From NCBI RefSeq assembly GCF_001514195.1, contig NZ_KQ948734.1:402462-466461 (forward strand): DNA of 64,000 bases, given 5' to 3'. Numbering within the stretch: the stretch's first letter is position 1; each line of letters begins with the position of its first letter. This DNA is from Streptomyces griseorubiginosus (GTDB lineage Bacteria; Actinomycetota; Actinomycetes; Streptomycetales; Streptomycetaceae). A program made the position numbers and the translations under genes. Below the pieces are notes generated by a model, which searched no databases, was not told the DNA's origin, and saw only the letters and a program-made list of their open reading frames with translations. Of the stretch, positions 8,688 to 18,664 are shown one piece after another.

Positions 8688-9572
8688 ATGGCTATCTTCC
8701 TCGACAAGGACTCCAAGGTCATCGTCCAGGGCATGACCGGTGCCACGGGCATGAAGCACACCAAGCTCATGCTGGCCGACGGCACCAACATCGTCGGCGG
8801 CGTGAACCCCCGCAAGGCGGGCACGTCGGTCGACATCGACGGCAACGAGATCCCGGTCTTCGGCACGGTCGCCGAGGCGATCGAGAAGACGGGCGCGAAC
8901 GTGTCCGTCCTCTTCGTGCCGCCGGCCTTCGCCAAGGCGGCCGTCGTCGAGGCCATCGACGCCGAGATCCCGCTCGCGGTCGTCATCACCGAGGGCATCG
9001 CGGTCCACGACTCGGCCGCGTTCTACGCGTACGCCGTGTCCAAGGGCAACAAGACCCGGATCATCGGCCCGAACTGCCCCGGTCTCATCACCCCGGGCCA
9101 GTCGAACGCCGGCATCATCCCGGGCGACATCACCAAGCCGGGCCGCATCGGTCTGGTCTCGAAGTCCGGCACGCTGACGTACCAGATGATGTACGAGCTG
9201 CGTGACATCGGCTTCTCCTCCGCCGTCGGCATCGGTGGCGACCCGGTCATCGGCACCACGCACATCGACGCGCTCGCCGCGTTCGAGGCCGACCCCGACA
9301 CCGACCTGATCGTGATGATCGGTGAGATCGGTGGCGACGCCGAGGAGCGCGCGGCAGCGTTCATCAAGGAGAACGTGACCAAGCCGGTCGTCGGCTACGT
9401 CGCGGGCTTCACCGCGCCCGAGGGCAAGACGATGGGCCACGCCGGTGCCATCGTCTCCGGCTCCTCCGGCACGGCCGCCGCGAAGAAGGAGGCCCTCGAG
9501 GCCGCCGGCGTCAAGGTCGGCAAGACGCCGACCGAGACGGCGAAGCTGGCGCGGGAGATCCTCGCCGGCTGA
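8688..9572 (+). CDS. sucD: Succinyl-CoA ligase alpha subunit
   Basis: The alpha subunit (294 residues) binds CoA and carries the phosphohistidine. The N-terminal Rossmann part has [27 protein letters not shown] and the active-site segment [14 protein letters not shown] near the C-terminus hold the catalytic His. The ATG at 8688 follows AAGGGAAGAGGGA. It forms an operon with sucC and ends in a strong hairpin shared with the converging gene. A 15-bp near-duplication starting GCTGAACG spans its stop codon (9568-9597). Confidence 0.97.
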   Translation: MAIFLDKDSKVIVQGMTGATGMKHTKLMLADGTNIVGGVNPRKAGTSVDIDGNEIPVFGTVAEAIEKTGANVSVLFVPPAFAKAAVVEAIDAEIPLAVVITEGIAVHDSAAFYAYAVSKGNKTRIIGPNCPGLITPGQSNAGIIPGDITKPGRIGLVSKSGTLTYQMMYELRDIGFSSAVGIGGDPVIGTTHIDALAAFEADPDTDLIVMIGEIGGDAEERAAAFIKENVTKPVVGYVAGFTAPEGKTMGHAGAIVSGSSGTAAAKKEALEAAGVKVGKTPTETAKLAREILAG

Positions 9573-9597
9573 ACGGTACGAAGCTGAACGTTCGATG
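9568..9597 (+). repeat. 15-bp near-duplication across the sucD stop codon
   Basis: GCTGAACG occurs at 9568 and again at 9583, each including TGA; the first TGA is the sucD stop. The two 15-base units match at the first eight bases and diverge afterwards, so this is one of the weaker examples of the stop-anchored pattern. Confidence 0.45.
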
Positions 9598-9679
9598 GGC
9601 TCGCTCCGTGGGTTGGGGCGGGCCCATCGCGCCTGATGGGGTGCCTCACTGTGTGGTCTGGCGGCTGCGGGTGCTTTGT

Positions 9680-9762
9680 GGCTGGTCGCGCAGTTCCCCG
9701 CGCCCCTAAAAGAGACTTCCACCGCACCTGCTCAAGGGGCGCGGGGAACTGCGCGACCAGCC
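9680..9762. terminator. 28-bp inverted-repeat element between convergent genes
   Basis: Perfect 28-bp arms (9680-9707 and 9735-9762) flank a 27-base spacer. The arm contains GTCGCGCAGTTCCCCGCG, a repeat found widely in Streptomyces genomes. It lies between the stops of sucD (+) and the sigma-like gene (-), so it can end transcription from both sides. One arm of the same sequence recurs at 22536-22565. Confidence 0.85.
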
Positions 9763-9784
9763 CCCACCGGCCCGCAGCCCGCCG

Positions 9785-10612
9785 CTAATGAGCAAGCGGC
9801 ACCACCCTCTCCGGCCCGTTCCCCATCGACTCGCGCAGCTTCCTCCGCAACGACACCTCCGACTCCGACAACGCCCCCTGCCCCACCCGCGGCGGCACCC
9901 CCTGGATCTCCGCCCCCGGTGCCACCGGCGGTTCGTAGTGGGTCGGGGCCGTCCGGACCGTGAGCGCCGTCGTGCCGATCAGCGCCACCGTGAAGGCGAT
10001 CGCCGCCCGGGTCCAGAAACGGGCCCGGCGTTCGCCGCCGTTGCGCACGGTGGGCGGCTTCGACGCGTGGAGCCGTTCATGGGCGGCCAGCGAGGTGAGG
10101 CGCTCGTGCAGGGCGGACGGGTCGGCCAGGTCGGGAAGCCGGGCCGCGATCGCCGCGCGCGCGTTCATCAGCCGGCTCGCGGTCGTCGGCGTGCTCGCCT
10201 CCGTCTCCGCCGCCGTCTCCGGAAGATCGAGGCCGAGACCGTCGTACAGCAGGAGGGAACGCCGTTGCGGCGGCGGGAGTTCCAGGAGTGCGGCCATCAG
10301 CGGGCGGTCGGACGGGTCGGCGGCCGGCGGCTCGTGGCGCCGGTGGCGGGGGTGGAACCGGTGCCAGGGGGAGAGGGCGTACTCGTACGTCATGGCCCGC
10401 ATCCAGCCCGCCGGGTCCGGGTCCACCGCCACCTCGGGCCAGCGCTGCCAGGCGAGTTGGAAGGCCCGTTCGACCGACTCGCGGGCGAGTTCGCGGCGGC
10501 CGGTGAGCAGATAGGCCTGCCGGACGAGCGCGGGGGCGCAGAACGCGTACAGCGCGTCGAAGGCCTGAGCGGGTGTCAGGGAAGCGGGGGAAGGCTCCAG
10601 TTCCGCCGTCAC
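9785..10612 (-). CDS. Sigma-70-like protein with a C-terminal membrane helix
   Basis: About 275 residues. Residues 15-85 resemble ECF sigma region 2 (ALVRQAYLLTGRRELARESV, then WMRAMTYEYALSPWHR). Residues 100-155 resemble region 4 (LPPPQRRSLLLYDGLGLDL). A single hydrophobic helix (TRAAIAFTVALIGTTALTV) follows near residue 200, with a short tail after it. Both sigma regions are divergent, so promoter recognition is uncertain. It may be a membrane-held sigma factor or a derived regulator. The GTG at 10612 is supported by AAGGGG eight bases upstream. It is divergent from the gene at 10709 across an AT-richer promoter region. Confidence 0.65.
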   Translation of the reverse strand: MTAELEPSPASLTPAQAFDALYAFCAPALVRQAYLLTGRRELARESVERAFQLAWQRWPEVAVDPDPAGWMRAMTYEYALSPWHRFHPRHRRHEPPAADPSDRPLMAALLELPPPQRRSLLLYDGLGLDLPETAAETEASTPTTASRLMNARAAIAARLPDLADPSALHERLTSLAAHERLHASKPPTVRNGGERRARFWTRAAIAFTVALIGTTALTVRTAPTHYEPPVAPGAEIQGVPPRVGQGALSESEVSLRRKLRESMGNGPERVVPLAH

Positions 10613-10708
10613 AGCACACCCCTTCGTACGAAAAAGTACATAGTCGTATATTGAGCGACACATCGGTTGTTCGCGTGTTGCGTCGTGAAAGCGCGTGTCG
10701 TTGGGAGC

Positions 10709-12544
10709 ATGGCGGGCGTGATCGAGATGACCGCTCGCCGTACGTCGTTGTCGCCCCTGCTCACCCGGTTGCGCGACCGAACGCCCGGCTTGGCCGCCAG
10801 CCTCCTGGGTGGTGCGGTCGCCGCGGGCCTCGGGCTCGGTTCGTTCGCCGTGCTGGTGATGGTGCTGTGGATCAGCTCGCCCTATCCCGACAGCGGCCCC
10901 GGCGGGGCGCTGCACGTGGCCGCGGCCCTGTGGCTGCTGGCTCACGGCGCCGAACTGGTCCGTACGGACACCCTCTCCGGTGTGCCGGCCCCCGTGGGGG
11001 TGACCCCGATGCTGCTGCTAGCGCTGCCGCTGTGGCTGGTGCACCGGGCCGCGCGGGACGTGGCCTCGGGGGACGAGGCACCGCCGCCCGCGTCCGGGCG
11101 CACGGCGTGGACCGGGGTCGTGCTCGGCTACCTCGCCGTCGGCGCGGCCGCCTCGCTGTACGCGTCCGGCGGCGCGCTGCGGCCCTCGTGGCCATGGGTC
11201 TGTGTGTGCCTGCCCGTCGTCGCCATGGGTGCGGCCGGGGCGGGGGTATGGACGGCGTACGGCCGCCCCGGCGACGCCCTCGACAGCGTGCTGGTGCTGC
11301 TGCCCCCGGGGTTGCGGCGGTATGTGCTCGGGGTCGAGGCGAGGGCACGGCTCGCCGTCGCGGCCCGTGCCGCGGGGGCCGGGGTCGCCGCGCTCACCGG
11401 GGGCGGGGCGGCGGTGCTGGGGGTGTCGCTGGTGGTGCACGGCGAGGCCACCCGGGGCTCCTTCCTCCAGCTGACGGAGGGATGGTCGGGGCGGTTCGCC
11501 GTGCTGCTGCTCTGTGCCGCGCTGGTGCCGAACGCGGCGGTGTGGGCGGTGGGTTATGCCGCCGGGCCAGGATTCGTCCTGGGCGCGGGACATGTGGTGG
11601 GGCCGCTGACCTCGGACCCCGCGCCGCTGCTGCCGCCGTTCCCGCTGCTCGCGGCGGTGCCGGAGGCGGGGCCTGAGGGACCGGTGCACTGGGCGGTGGC
11701 GGGGGTGCCGCTGGTGGCCGGGGTGGTGCTGGGCTGGTTCGTGGGGCGGGCCGCCGACACCGGGTGGTCGCGGGGACGGACCGCGGGGGCCGTGTGCTGG
11801 GCCGCGGTGCTGTGCGCCGCAGCGGTCGCCGTGCTCGCCGTGCTGGCCGGCGGGCCGCTCGGGGTGGGGGCGCTGGCCCGGTTCGGGCCGGTGTGGTGGC
11901 AGGTCGGCGGCGCGGTGGCCGTGTGGCTCGTGGCCGTGGGCGTGCCGGTGGGGCTGGGGGTCCGGGCCTGGCGGGGACGTACGCGCGGCGGGGTGCGGGC
12001 GTGGGCGGGGGGCCTGTTCACCCGGCGCGAGGCAGCGGGGGCGACCCGAACGGCTCCCGGAGCGCGGTCGCGGATGCGGGGTCTCCTCACCCGGCGGAAG
12101 GCGGTCGACGCCCCCCTTGCGGCTCCCGGGACCACACCGTCCTGGACCGCACCTGACAACGGCCAGGTGCAGCCGAGCGGTCCCCACGACACCCCATTCG
12201 ACCAGGGCCGCGTCCCAGGCCGCCCCGATCAGGCGGGCGCTCCGGCCCGGGAAGACGTTCCCGACGACGAGGACGACACCTACGAGCCGTACGAAGTGCT
12301 CCCCGCCGACCCGGCGCCGAGCCCGTTCCTCAAGTCCAGCCCGTTCCCCGCGCCGAGCCCGACCCCCGCGCCGAGCCCGACCCCCGCGCCGAGCCCGTCC
12401 CTCTCACCCGATCCGTTCCCCGCACCGGCCGCCCCCTGGTACGAGGACGCGGCCCACGAGGCCCGCTGGGCCGCGCTGCTGGAGGAGCCGGCGGACGAGC
12501 CCGACGAGCCCGACGAGCCCGACGAGCCCCGCCCGGCCGACTGA
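10709..12544 (+). CDS. Multi-pass membrane protein, DUF6350 family
   Basis: About 611 residues with roughly ten hydrophobic segments in the first 430, then a long Pro-rich cytoplasmic tail. The early motif [19 protein letters not shown] is characteristic of the actinobacterial family called DUF6350. Its function is not established. The start is uncertain between ATG 10709 and GTG 10718; GGGAG at 10703-10707 is better spaced for 10718. The tail contains repeated PTPAPSP units and ends in a DEP repeat (12490-12530). It converges on the gene at 12564, with 19 bases between the stops. Confidence 0.7.
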   Translation: MAGVIEMTARRTSLSPLLTRLRDRTPGLAASLLGGAVAAGLGLGSFAVLVMVLWISSPYPDSGPGGALHVAAALWLLAHGAELVRTDTLSGVPAPVGVTPMLLLALPLWLVHRAARDVASGDEAPPPASGRTAWTGVVLGYLAVGAAASLYASGGALRPSWPWVCVCLPVVAMGAAGAGVWTAYGRPGDALDSVLVLLPPGLRRYVLGVEARARLAVAARAAGAGVAALTGGGAAVLGVSLVVHGEATRGSFLQLTEGWSGRFAVLLLCAALVPNAAVWAVGYAAGPGFVLGAGHVVGPLTSDPAPLLPPFPLLAAVPEAGPEGPVHWAVAGVPLVAGVVLGWFVGRAADTGWSRGRTAGAVCWAAVLCAAAVAVLAVLAGGPLGVGALARFGPVWWQVGGAVAVWLVAVGVPVGLGVRAWRGRTRGGVRAWAGGLFTRREAAGATRTAPGARSRMRGLLTRRKAVDAPLAAPGTTPSWTAPDNGQVQPSGPHDTPFDQGRVPGRPDQAGAPAREDVPDDEDDTYEPYEVLPADPAPSPFLKSSPFPAPSPTPAPSPTPAPSPSLSPDPFPAPAAPWYEDAAHEARWAALLEEPADEPDEPDEPDEPRPAD

Positions 12545-12563
12545 CCGGCCCGGCCCACTGACC

Positions 12564-13370
12564 TCAGCTGTCGACGCCCAGCAGGGGCCGGAGCTGCTTC
12601 GGCAGCAGGTCCGAGCAGGACTGCTGGGCCTGGTTGGTGAGGGCGTCGTTGACGCAGGTGTAGTAGTCGTCGTAGACCAGCCGCGTGGTGAAGCTCGCCG
12701 CCACGAAGAGGATGGCCAGGGAGGCGGTGACCAGGCCGGTCATGGCCGCCGTGGTCTGGGGGCGTGCGGACTGCGGCGGGGCGGGGGTGTTCGGGTCGGG
12801 GGTGCGGGGCTTGGCGCGCAGGGCGCTGCCGCCCCAGTACAGGGCGAGGGCACCCAGCAGCAGCCCCACGGGCTGCCAGCCGTAGAGGACGAAGAAGAAG
12901 GCCCACATCCCGGACAGCAGGGCGTAGCGGGCGCGGCGCTGGGCCGGGTCCGTCGGGTCCCAGCGCATGCCGGGGCCGCTGCCGCCCTTGTCCTCCTGGC
13001 CGCCGCCGGGATTCAGGCCGGGGCGGTCCCCGAAGCCGCCGTCGGAGCGGCCCGGCTGGCGGTCGCTCCACTGACTGCCCCAGGGGGTGTAACCGCTTCT
13101 GTCGTCGCCCTCGGAGCCTTCGGAGCCCTCCGGGCCCTTTGAGCCTTCGGGGCGGCGCGGCTGCCACGGGCGGTCCGGGGTGCCCTCCGGCGGCGGGGCG
13201 AAGGGGTTGTCCTCGTCGGCTCGACCGCCCTGCCCCTCGCCGTTCTTCCTGCCGGAGGACGGCGCGTCCGGCGGTGACGTGGGCTGCTCCCTCAGCAGCA
13301 CGCCGCTGCGCCCCCCTCCCTGCACCGAGTGCTGGGGGAGCGTGAGGAGTCGCAGGCTGCGGTCCGACAT
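12564..13370 (-). CDS. Membrane protein with a disordered N-terminal half
   Basis: 268 residues, family not recognised. Residues 1-140 are Gly/Pro/Ser/Glu-rich and probably disordered, with [16 protein letters not shown]. The C-terminal half has two or three hydrophobic helices ([17 protein letters not shown]; then [34 protein letters not shown]) and ends in an acidic Cys-containing stretch ([15 protein letters not shown]). The ATG at 13370 has AGGGGAAGA upstream. Upstream is the divergent purN promoter region. Confidence 0.6.
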   Translation of the reverse strand: MSDRSLRLLTLPQHSVQGGGRSGVLLREQPTSPPDAPSSGRKNGEGQGGRADEDNPFAPPPEGTPDRPWQPRRPEGSKGPEGSEGSEGDDRSGYTPWGSQWSDRQPGRSDGGFGDRPGLNPGGGQEDKGGSGPGMRWDPTDPAQRRARYALLSGMWAFFFVLYGWQPVGLLLGALALYWGGSALRAKPRTPDPNTPAPPQSARPQTTAAMTGLVTASLAILFVAASFTTRLVYDDYYTCVNDALTNQAQQSCSDLLPKQLRPLLGVDS

Positions 13371-13624
13371 CAAGTGAGCGTCTTCCCCTAGGAGTACGAG
13401 TCGTCTGGCGAGAGCCGTCACTGCGTCAACGCACCGCACACCGCCCGCGTTCCCGGAGAGGCCCCTGGCAGACGCTACCTTCCGGCCACGCCCCCGTCCC
13501 GTGGGGGCCTTCCGGTGTGCCGGTATCGTTGCTGACGGTCGGCCGCTTCGTAGGCTTCCCCGTATACCGGGGCTCGATGCATTCGTACGACCGTACAAAA
13601 GATCCCCCGAGAAAGGGCCCCATC
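13371..13624. promoter_or_regulatory. Divergent promoter region upstream of purN
   Basis: 254 gene-free bases. A hairpin GCCCCC (13490-13495) / GGGGGC (13503-13508) lies mid-region, flanked by two CCTTCCGG copies. A GTAC-rich stretch (about 13584-13597) precedes purN. No riboswitch fold is apparent. Confidence 0.35.
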
Positions 13625-14248
13625 GTGGCCGAGCCGGTCAAGCGACTGGTCGTGCTGGTCTCCGGATCCGGTACGAACCTCCAGGCGCTCCTCGACGCCA
13701 TCGCGACGATCGGCGTCGATGCCTACGGTGCCGAGATCGTCGCGGTCGGCGCGGACCGCGGGGACATCGAGGGGCTCGCGCGTGCCGAGCGGGCCGGGCT
13801 GCCGACCTTCGTGTGCAGGGTCAAGGACTTCGGGACCCGCGAGGAGTGGGACACCGCCCTCGCCGAGGCCGTCTCCGCCCACGAACCCGACCTCGTGGTG
13901 TCCGCCGGGTTCATGAAGATCGTGGGCAAGGAGTTCCTCGCCCGCTTCGGCGGGCGGTTCGTGAACACCCACCCCGCGCTGCTGCCCAGTTTTCCCGGCG
14001 CCCACGGCGTCCGTGACGCGCTCGCGTACGGAGCCCGGGTCACCGGCTGCACCGTCCACTTCGTCGACGACGGCGTCGACACCGGACCGATCATCGCCCA
14101 GGGCGTGGTGGAGATCCGGGACGAGGACGACGAGAGCGCTCTGCACGAGCGCATCAAGGAAGTCGAGCGAAGGCTGCTCGTCGAGGTCGTGGGGCGGCTC
14201 GCCCGCAACGGCTATCGCATTGAGGGACGAAAGGTAGTTATCCAGTGA
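13625..14248 (+). CDS. purN: Phosphoribosylglycinamide formyltransferase
   Basis: A 10-formyl-THF-dependent GAR transformylase of purine synthesis (207 residues, normal length). The N-terminal [12 protein letters not shown] is the phosphoribosyl-binding loop. [14 protein letters not shown] carries the catalytic Asn and His, and [10 protein letters not shown] the catalytic Asp. I placed the start at GTG 13625, after GAGAAAGG, because the family begins just before the [12 protein letters not shown] strand. The stop overlaps the purH start by four bases (GTGA), so the two are coupled. Confidence 0.95.
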   Translation: MAEPVKRLVVLVSGSGTNLQALLDAIATIGVDAYGAEIVAVGADRGDIEGLARAERAGLPTFVCRVKDFGTREEWDTALAEAVSAHEPDLVVSAGFMKIVGKEFLARFGGRFVNTHPALLPSFPGAHGVRDALAYGARVTGCTVHFVDDGVDTGPIIAQGVVEIRDEDDESALHERIKEVERRLLVEVVGRLARNGYRIEGRKVVIQ

Positions 14249-15807
14249 CCGCCGAGAACAAGCGGCCCCTTCGCCGGGCGCTCATCAGCGTCTACGACAA
14301 GACCGGCCTCGAGGACCTCGCGCGCGGCCTGCACGAGGCGGGCGTGGAGCTCGTCTCCACCGGGTCCACCGCCGGCCGTATCGCCGCCGCCGGCGTCCCC
14401 GTCACCAAGGTCGAGGAGCTCACCGGCTTCCCCGAGTGCCTGGACGGCCGGGTCAAGACCCTGCACCCGCGCGTGCACGCCGGCATCCTCGCCGACCTGC
14501 GCCTCGACAGCCACCGCGAGCAGCTCGCGGAGCTGGGTGTCGAGCCCTTCGACCTCGTCGTCGTGAACCTCTACCCGTTCCGCGAGACCGTCGCCTCCGG
14601 TGCCTCCCCCGACGAGTGCGTCGAGCAGATCGACATCGGCGGCCCCTCCATGGTGCGTGCCGCCGCCAAGAACCACCCCTCGGTCGCCGTCGTCACCAGC
14701 CCCGAGCGGTACGCCGACGTCCTGGCCGCGGTCAAGGACGGCGGCTTCGACCTCGCCACCCGCAAGCGGCTCGCCGCCGAGGCGTTCCGGCACACCGCCG
14801 AGTACGACATCGCGGTCTCCAGCTGGTTCGCCAGCGCCTACGCCCCCGCCGACGACTCGCAGTTCCCCGAGTTCATCGCGGCCGCCCTGGAGCGCAAGAG
14901 CACCCTGCGCTACGGCGAGAACCCGCACCAGCCCGCCGCCCTCTACGTCGACGGCACGGGTGTCGGTCTCGCCGAGGCCGAGCAGCTGCACGGCAAGGAG
15001 ATGTCGTACAACAACTACACGGACACGGACGCCGCCCGCCGTGCCGCGTACGACCACACCGAGCCGGCCGTCGCCATCATCAAGCACGCCAACCCCTGCG
15101 GTATCGCGGTCGGTTCGGACGTCGCCGAGGCGCACCGCAAGGCGCACGCGTGTGACCCGCTGTCGGCGTTCGGCGGTGTGATCGCGGTGAACCGTCCGGT
15201 CTCCAAGGAGATGGCCGAGCAGGTCGCCGAGATCTTCACCGAGGTCATCGTGGCGCCGGACTACGAGGAGGGCGCCCTGGAGGCGCTCGCCAAGAAGAAG
15301 AACATCCGCGTCCTGAAGGCCCCGGCCGCCCCCGCGCACCCCGCCGAGGTCAAGCCGATCGACGGCGGCGCGCTCCTCCAGGTCACCGACCGTCTCCAGG
15401 CCGAGGGCGACGACCCGGCGAACTGGACCCTGGCGACCGGCGAGGCGCTGAGCGCGGACGAGCTGGCCGACCTCGCGTTCGCCTGGCGGGCCTGCCGGGC
15501 CGTCAAGTCCAACGCCATCCTGCTCGCCAAGGACGGCGCCTCGGTCGGCGTCGGCATGGGCCAGGTCAACCGCGTCGACTCCGCGAAGCTCGCCGTCGAG
15601 CGGGCCGGTGCCGAGCGCGCGCAGGGCTCGTACGCCGCCTCGGACGCCTTCTTCCCGTTCCCGGACGGCCTGGAGGTCCTCCTGGAGGCCGGTGTGAAGG
15701 CGGTCGTCCAGCCGGGCGGCTCGGTCCGTGACGAACTCGTCGTGGAGGCCGCGAAGAAGGCGGGCGTCACGATGTACTTCACCGGGACGCGCCACTTCTT
15801 CCACTGA
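14245..15807 (+). CDS. purH: Bifunctional AICAR transformylase / IMP cyclohydrolase
   Basis: Catalyses the last two steps of IMP synthesis: AICAR (ZMP) to FAICAR with 10-formyl-THF, then ring closure. 520 residues, full length. The N-terminal cyclohydrolase domain has [15 protein letters not shown] and STGSTA. The C-terminal transformylase has [13 protein letters not shown] and [11 protein letters not shown], which holds the catalytic Lys-His. It starts at GTG 14245 within the purN stop. ZMP, its substrate, is the signal sensed by the riboswitch upstream of glyA in this same window. It ends at a short hairpin facing the converging kinase gene. Confidence 0.97.
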   Translation: MTAENKRPLRRALISVYDKTGLEDLARGLHEAGVELVSTGSTAGRIAAAGVPVTKVEELTGFPECLDGRVKTLHPRVHAGILADLRLDSHREQLAELGVEPFDLVVVNLYPFRETVASGASPDECVEQIDIGGPSMVRAAAKNHPSVAVVTSPERYADVLAAVKDGGFDLATRKRLAAEAFRHTAEYDIAVSSWFASAYAPADDSQFPEFIAAALERKSTLRYGENPHQPAALYVDGTGVGLAEAEQLHGKEMSYNNYTDTDAARRAAYDHTEPAVAIIKHANPCGIAVGSDVAEAHRKAHACDPLSAFGGVIAVNRPVSKEMAEQVAEIFTEVIVAPDYEEGALEALAKKKNIRVLKAPAAPAHPAEVKPIDGGALLQVTDRLQAEGDDPANWTLATGEALSADELADLAFAWRACRAVKSNAILLAKDGASVGVGMGQVNRVDSAKLAVERAGAERAQGSYAASDAFFPFPDGLEVLLEAGVKAVVQPGGSVRDELVVEAAKKAGVTMYFTGTRHFFH

Positions 15808-15813
15808 CACACA

Positions 15814-15834
15814 GCCGTGCGGTTGATGCACGGC
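15814..15834. terminator. Hairpin between convergent purH and kinase genes
   Basis: GCCGTGC (15814-15820) and GCACGGC (15828-15834) form a perfect 7-bp stem with a 7-base loop, in the 38 bases between two converging genes. It is probably a bidirectional terminator. Confidence 0.6.
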
Positions 15835-15845
15835 CGAGGGCGGCG

Positions 15846-17510
15846 CTACGTCGAACTGCGCAGCGCCGCCCACGTGTAGGGCCCCACCTGGCCGTCGACC
15901 TCCAGCCCCTTGGCGCTCTGGAACTGCTTCACCGCCGACCGGGTGTCCTTGCCGAACTCGCCGTCCACGCCCGAACTCCCCACGCTGTAGCCGCGTTTGG
16001 TGAGCATGCACTGCACCTGGACGACCCGCTGGCCCTTGTCGCCGTACTCGGTCTGTTCGGTGCCCGAGTAGTAGGTGCAGCCGGATATCCAGGCGGGGTC
16101 GGCCGGGGGCGCGGTGGTCCTGGTGACCGTGGCGGTGGGGGTGGGTGCGGGCGGGTTGTCGCCGCCGGCCCGGGTCGTGGTCGGGGACGGTGTGCTGTCC
16201 GGTTCCGGGCTGGTCCTCTCCACGGTGACCTGCTGGTCCTTGCCCTTGTCCTTGTCCTTCTTCTCTTCGTCCTCTTGGGCGGAGGCGGAGGCCGAAGGGG
16301 AGGCGCTGGGCTGCGAGGAGGCCGGTGCGGTCGATGCCGTGGCGCCGGCCGAGCCCGTCGGGGCGGCCACGGCGGGGGACTCGAGGCCCGGCCGGGTGAG
16401 CAGGAAGGCGCCGACGGCCACCGCCCCGACGGCGATGCCCGCGACGCCGGCCATGAGGGGCCTCCTGCGTCTGCCGTTCCGGGAAGCGGTCGGCGCGGGA
16501 GCATGGGAGACCACCGGCTGGGTGGGCGTACGGAAGGGACCGTTCCCCGCGGGCAGGTCCGCCAGCACCGCGCACCCCTGCTGCCGCTCGCGGAGCCGGG
16601 CGGCGAGCGGTTCCTGCCAGTGGGAGGCGCGGCCGTGCCCGGCGGCCGTGGCGGCGTCGGTCAGCTGCCGCGGAGCGGGCCGCCCGGCGGGGTCCTTGGC
16701 CAGGCAGGCGGTCAGCAGCGCGGCCAACGCGGGGTCCGACTGGGCGAGTTCGTCCATGACCTCGGCGTCGGGCGCCTCGAAGGCGACCCGGTGCATGACG
16801 TCCACGCCGGTCCCGTCGCCGAAGGGGGCGTGCCCGGTGGCGGCGTAGACGAGGGTGCAGCCGAGCGAGAAGACGTCGGAGGCGGCGTCGCAGCGGCCCT
16901 CGCGCAGGTACTCGGGCGCCATGTACGCGGCCGTGCCCACCCGGTTGCCGGTCGTGGTGATCGCGCTGCTGTCGGCGGCGCGGGAGATGCCGAAGTCGAT
17001 GACGTGCGCGCCCCGCGGGGACAGGATCACGTTGGACGGCTTGAGGTCCCGGTGCACCACCCCGGCGGCGGTCAGCGCCGACAGCGCCTCGCCGAGCTCC
17101 GCCACGAGCCGCCACACCCCGGCCGGCTCCATCAGCCCGCACTCGCGCACGGCGTCCACGAGGGTGAGGCCCGGCAGGTACTCGGTGGACATCCACAGCA
17201 GGGCGTCGTCGAACCCCGTGCCCAGCAGGTGCGGTGCGCGGGGTGTGCGGACCCGCCCGTGCACGGCGGCCTCCCGCTCGAACCGCCGGCGGAAATCCGG
17301 CCCTTCGGCGTACTCGGGCCGGATCACCTTCACGGCGGCCAGCCCCGGCCTGCCGTCCGCGTGCCGGGCCAGATAGACCCGGCCCATGCCACCGCTGCCG
17401 AGCAGGCCGAGCGGGGCGTACGGGCCGATGCGCGGGGGATCGGTGGGCAGCAGCGGGGCCGCGCCCACCTGCCGCAGGGCGGTGTCACCGGCCGCCGGTG
17501 TGTCTGTCAC
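15846..17510 (-). CDS. Membrane Ser/Thr kinase with extracellular peptidoglycan-binding domain
   Basis: 554 residues. Residues about 27-285 are a PknB-like kinase: glycine loop GLLGSGGMGRVY, catalytic HRDLKPSN and DFG (VIDFGISRA) are intact. A transmembrane helix (GVAGIAVGAVAVGAFLL) follows near residues 335-355, then a Ser/Pro/Ala linker. The C-terminus (from about 475) is a PG_binding_1-type domain with VVQVQCMLTKRGY, GEFGKDTRSAV and VGPYTWAAL. PASTA repeats, the usual sensor of such kinases, are absent. It probably links cell-wall state to phosphorylation in the cytoplasm. The GTG at 17510 follows AGGTCGGGG. Confidence 0.88.
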   Translation of the reverse strand: MTDTPAAGDTALRQVGAAPLLPTDPPRIGPYAPLGLLGSGGMGRVYLARHADGRPGLAAVKVIRPEYAEGPDFRRRFEREAAVHGRVRTPRAPHLLGTGFDDALLWMSTEYLPGLTLVDAVRECGLMEPAGVWRLVAELGEALSALTAAGVVHRDLKPSNVILSPRGAHVIDFGISRAADSSAITTTGNRVGTAAYMAPEYLREGRCDAASDVFSLGCTLVYAATGHAPFGDGTGVDVMHRVAFEAPDAEVMDELAQSDPALAALLTACLAKDPAGRPAPRQLTDAATAAGHGRASHWQEPLAARLRERQQGCAVLADLPAGNGPFRTPTQPVVSHAPAPTASRNGRRRRPLMAGVAGIAVGAVAVGAFLLTRPGLESPAVAAPTGSAGATASTAPASSQPSASPSASASAQEDEEKKDKDKGKDQQVTVERTSPEPDSTPSPTTTRAGGDNPPAPTPTATVTRTTAPPADPAWISGCTYYSGTEQTEYGDKGQRVVQVQCMLTKRGYSVGSSGVDGEFGKDTRSAVKQFQSAKGLEVDGQVGPYTWAALRSST

Positions 17511-17643
17511 GGTTCCCCGACCTGCCTCATAGATCCACAACGTGCTCACGTGTCACGCCAGTTGACGGACGAGAGGCTACCGTCCGGCACCGGGGAGCGC
17601 GGGGATACGGGGGGAACACGGGGGCCCGGGACACCCGGGGAAC

Positions 17644-17674
17644 GGGCGCCGGGAACACCTGGGGACCGGCGCCC
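17644..17674. repeat. Inverted repeat in the GGGGA-rich spacer
   Basis: GGGCGCCGG (17644-17652) and CCGGCGCCC (17666-17674) are perfect 9-bp arms. They lie in a purine-rich stretch of CGGGGA-like repeats (about 17580-17700) between the kinase and RDD genes. The role is unclear. Confidence 0.5.
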
Positions 17675-17704
17675 GGGGCAGCCGGGGAAGACAGGCGCAG
17701 CACG

Positions 17705-17740
17705 CCCCGGGGCCGTGTCAGGTGTGACACGGCCCCGGGG
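17705..17740 (-). terminator. Terminator of the RDD gene
   Basis: CCCCGGGGCCGTGTCA (17705-17720) and its exact complement (17725-17740) form a perfect 16-bp stem with the loop GGTG, 58 bases past the stop of the minus-strand gene ending at 17799. Confidence 0.85.
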
Positions 17741-17798
17741 AGAGTGGCGTGGCGGCGGCACGCACGGCCGTCCGCCGTCGATCGTGGTGCGGCGAAGC

Positions 17799-18440
17799 TC
17801 AGTTGGTGCGGATCACGATGGTCGAGCACACCTTGTCGGCGAAGGTCTGACGCTTGGCGTCCCAGGCCGGCCACAGCCAGCCGAGGTAGCACGCCAGGCT
17901 GTCCAGGAAGTGCGCGAGGCGGCGGACGAAGGCCATGCCGACGCCGATGGGCTGTCCGTCCAACTCCCGCACCAGACGGATGCCGAGGGCCTTCTTGCCC
18001 AGCGTCTGGCCGTTCTTGCCCTCGATGATCAGCTGGTAGATCGCGAGACCGAGGAGCGCGAGGCCGCCGATCGCCGACAGGGCGCCCATCTTGGCGTTGG
18101 CCCCGACGATGACGAGGACGTACGGCACCGCGAACACGAGCATGTCGACCAGGAAGCCGAGGAAGCGCTGGCCCCAGTTGGCGTACGGCGGCTGGCCGCC
18201 GTAGCCCGGCTGCTGCGGGTAGCCGTAGGCGGAGGCCGGGACCTGCGGCGCCTGCGGGTAGCCGTAACCGGGCTGCTGCGGGTAGCCCTGCTGCGGCGGC
18301 ACGCCCTGCGGGGCCTGCTGCGGGTAGCCGTAACCGGGCTGCTGGGGCTGCTGCGGCTGCTGGGGGTAGCCGTAACCCGGCTGCGGCTGCTGGGGGTTCT
18401 GCGGCTTCTCGTACGGGTTGTTGGGCGAGCCGAAACTCAT
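17799..18440 (-). CDS. RDD family membrane protein
   Basis: 213 residues. The first 90 are a repeat of GYGYPQQP-type units rich in Gln, Pro, Tyr and Gly. An RDD domain follows with WGQRFLGFLVDMLVF, a second helix (AIGGLALLGLAIYQLI), GQTLGKKALGIRLV and a third hydrophobic segment. RDD proteins are small membrane proteins, some linked to ion or solute transport; the role here is not known. The ATG at 18440 has GGAGGATTCCC upstream. It is divergent from folD and ends in a strong terminator. Confidence 0.82.
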   Translation of the reverse strand: MSFGSPNNPYEKPQNPQQPQPGYGYPQQPQQPQQPGYGYPQQAPQGVPPQQGYPQQPGYGYPQAPQVPASAYGYPQQPGYGGQPPYANWGQRFLGFLVDMLVFAVPYVLVIVGANAKMGALSAIGGLALLGLAIYQLIIEGKNGQTLGKKALGIRLVRELDGQPIGVGMAFVRRLAHFLDSLACYLGWLWPAWDAKRQTFADKVCSTIVIRTN

Positions 18441-18613
18441 GGTGGGAATCCTCCGGGAACGCAAAGGGGACGTTGCGGAATTGTGCGGAGGAACGTCACG
18501 AAATGAAGCGGTATGCCCCCCGAACATCAGCCGCGATACAGCGCCCTCCATGCTTCTAGGAGAGAAGAGGGCTTGTCCAGGTGCATTGCGATGTGTTGTG
18601 CAAGTGCAACCCG

Positions 18614-18637
18614 GATTGGAACCCTGATTGGAACCCG
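18614..18637. repeat. 12-bp direct repeat in the folD leader
   Basis: GATTGGAACCCT (18614-18625) is followed directly by GATTGGAACCCG (18626-18637), ending 27 bases before the folD start. It may be an operator or a simple tandem duplication. Confidence 0.55.
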
Positions 18638-18664
18638 GGGCCGGTCATCCGGGAGGATGGGGTC

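Noticed and set aside
7296..9722. An 808-codon open frame antisense to sucC-sucD
   Set aside because: Antisense shadow of two certain core genes; composition is Asp/Gly/Val/Arg repeats with no family signal.
14212..17196. A 994-codon open frame antisense to purH and running into the kinase region
   Set aside because: Shadow frame across purH and out-of-frame kinase sequence; no domain and no plausible start context.
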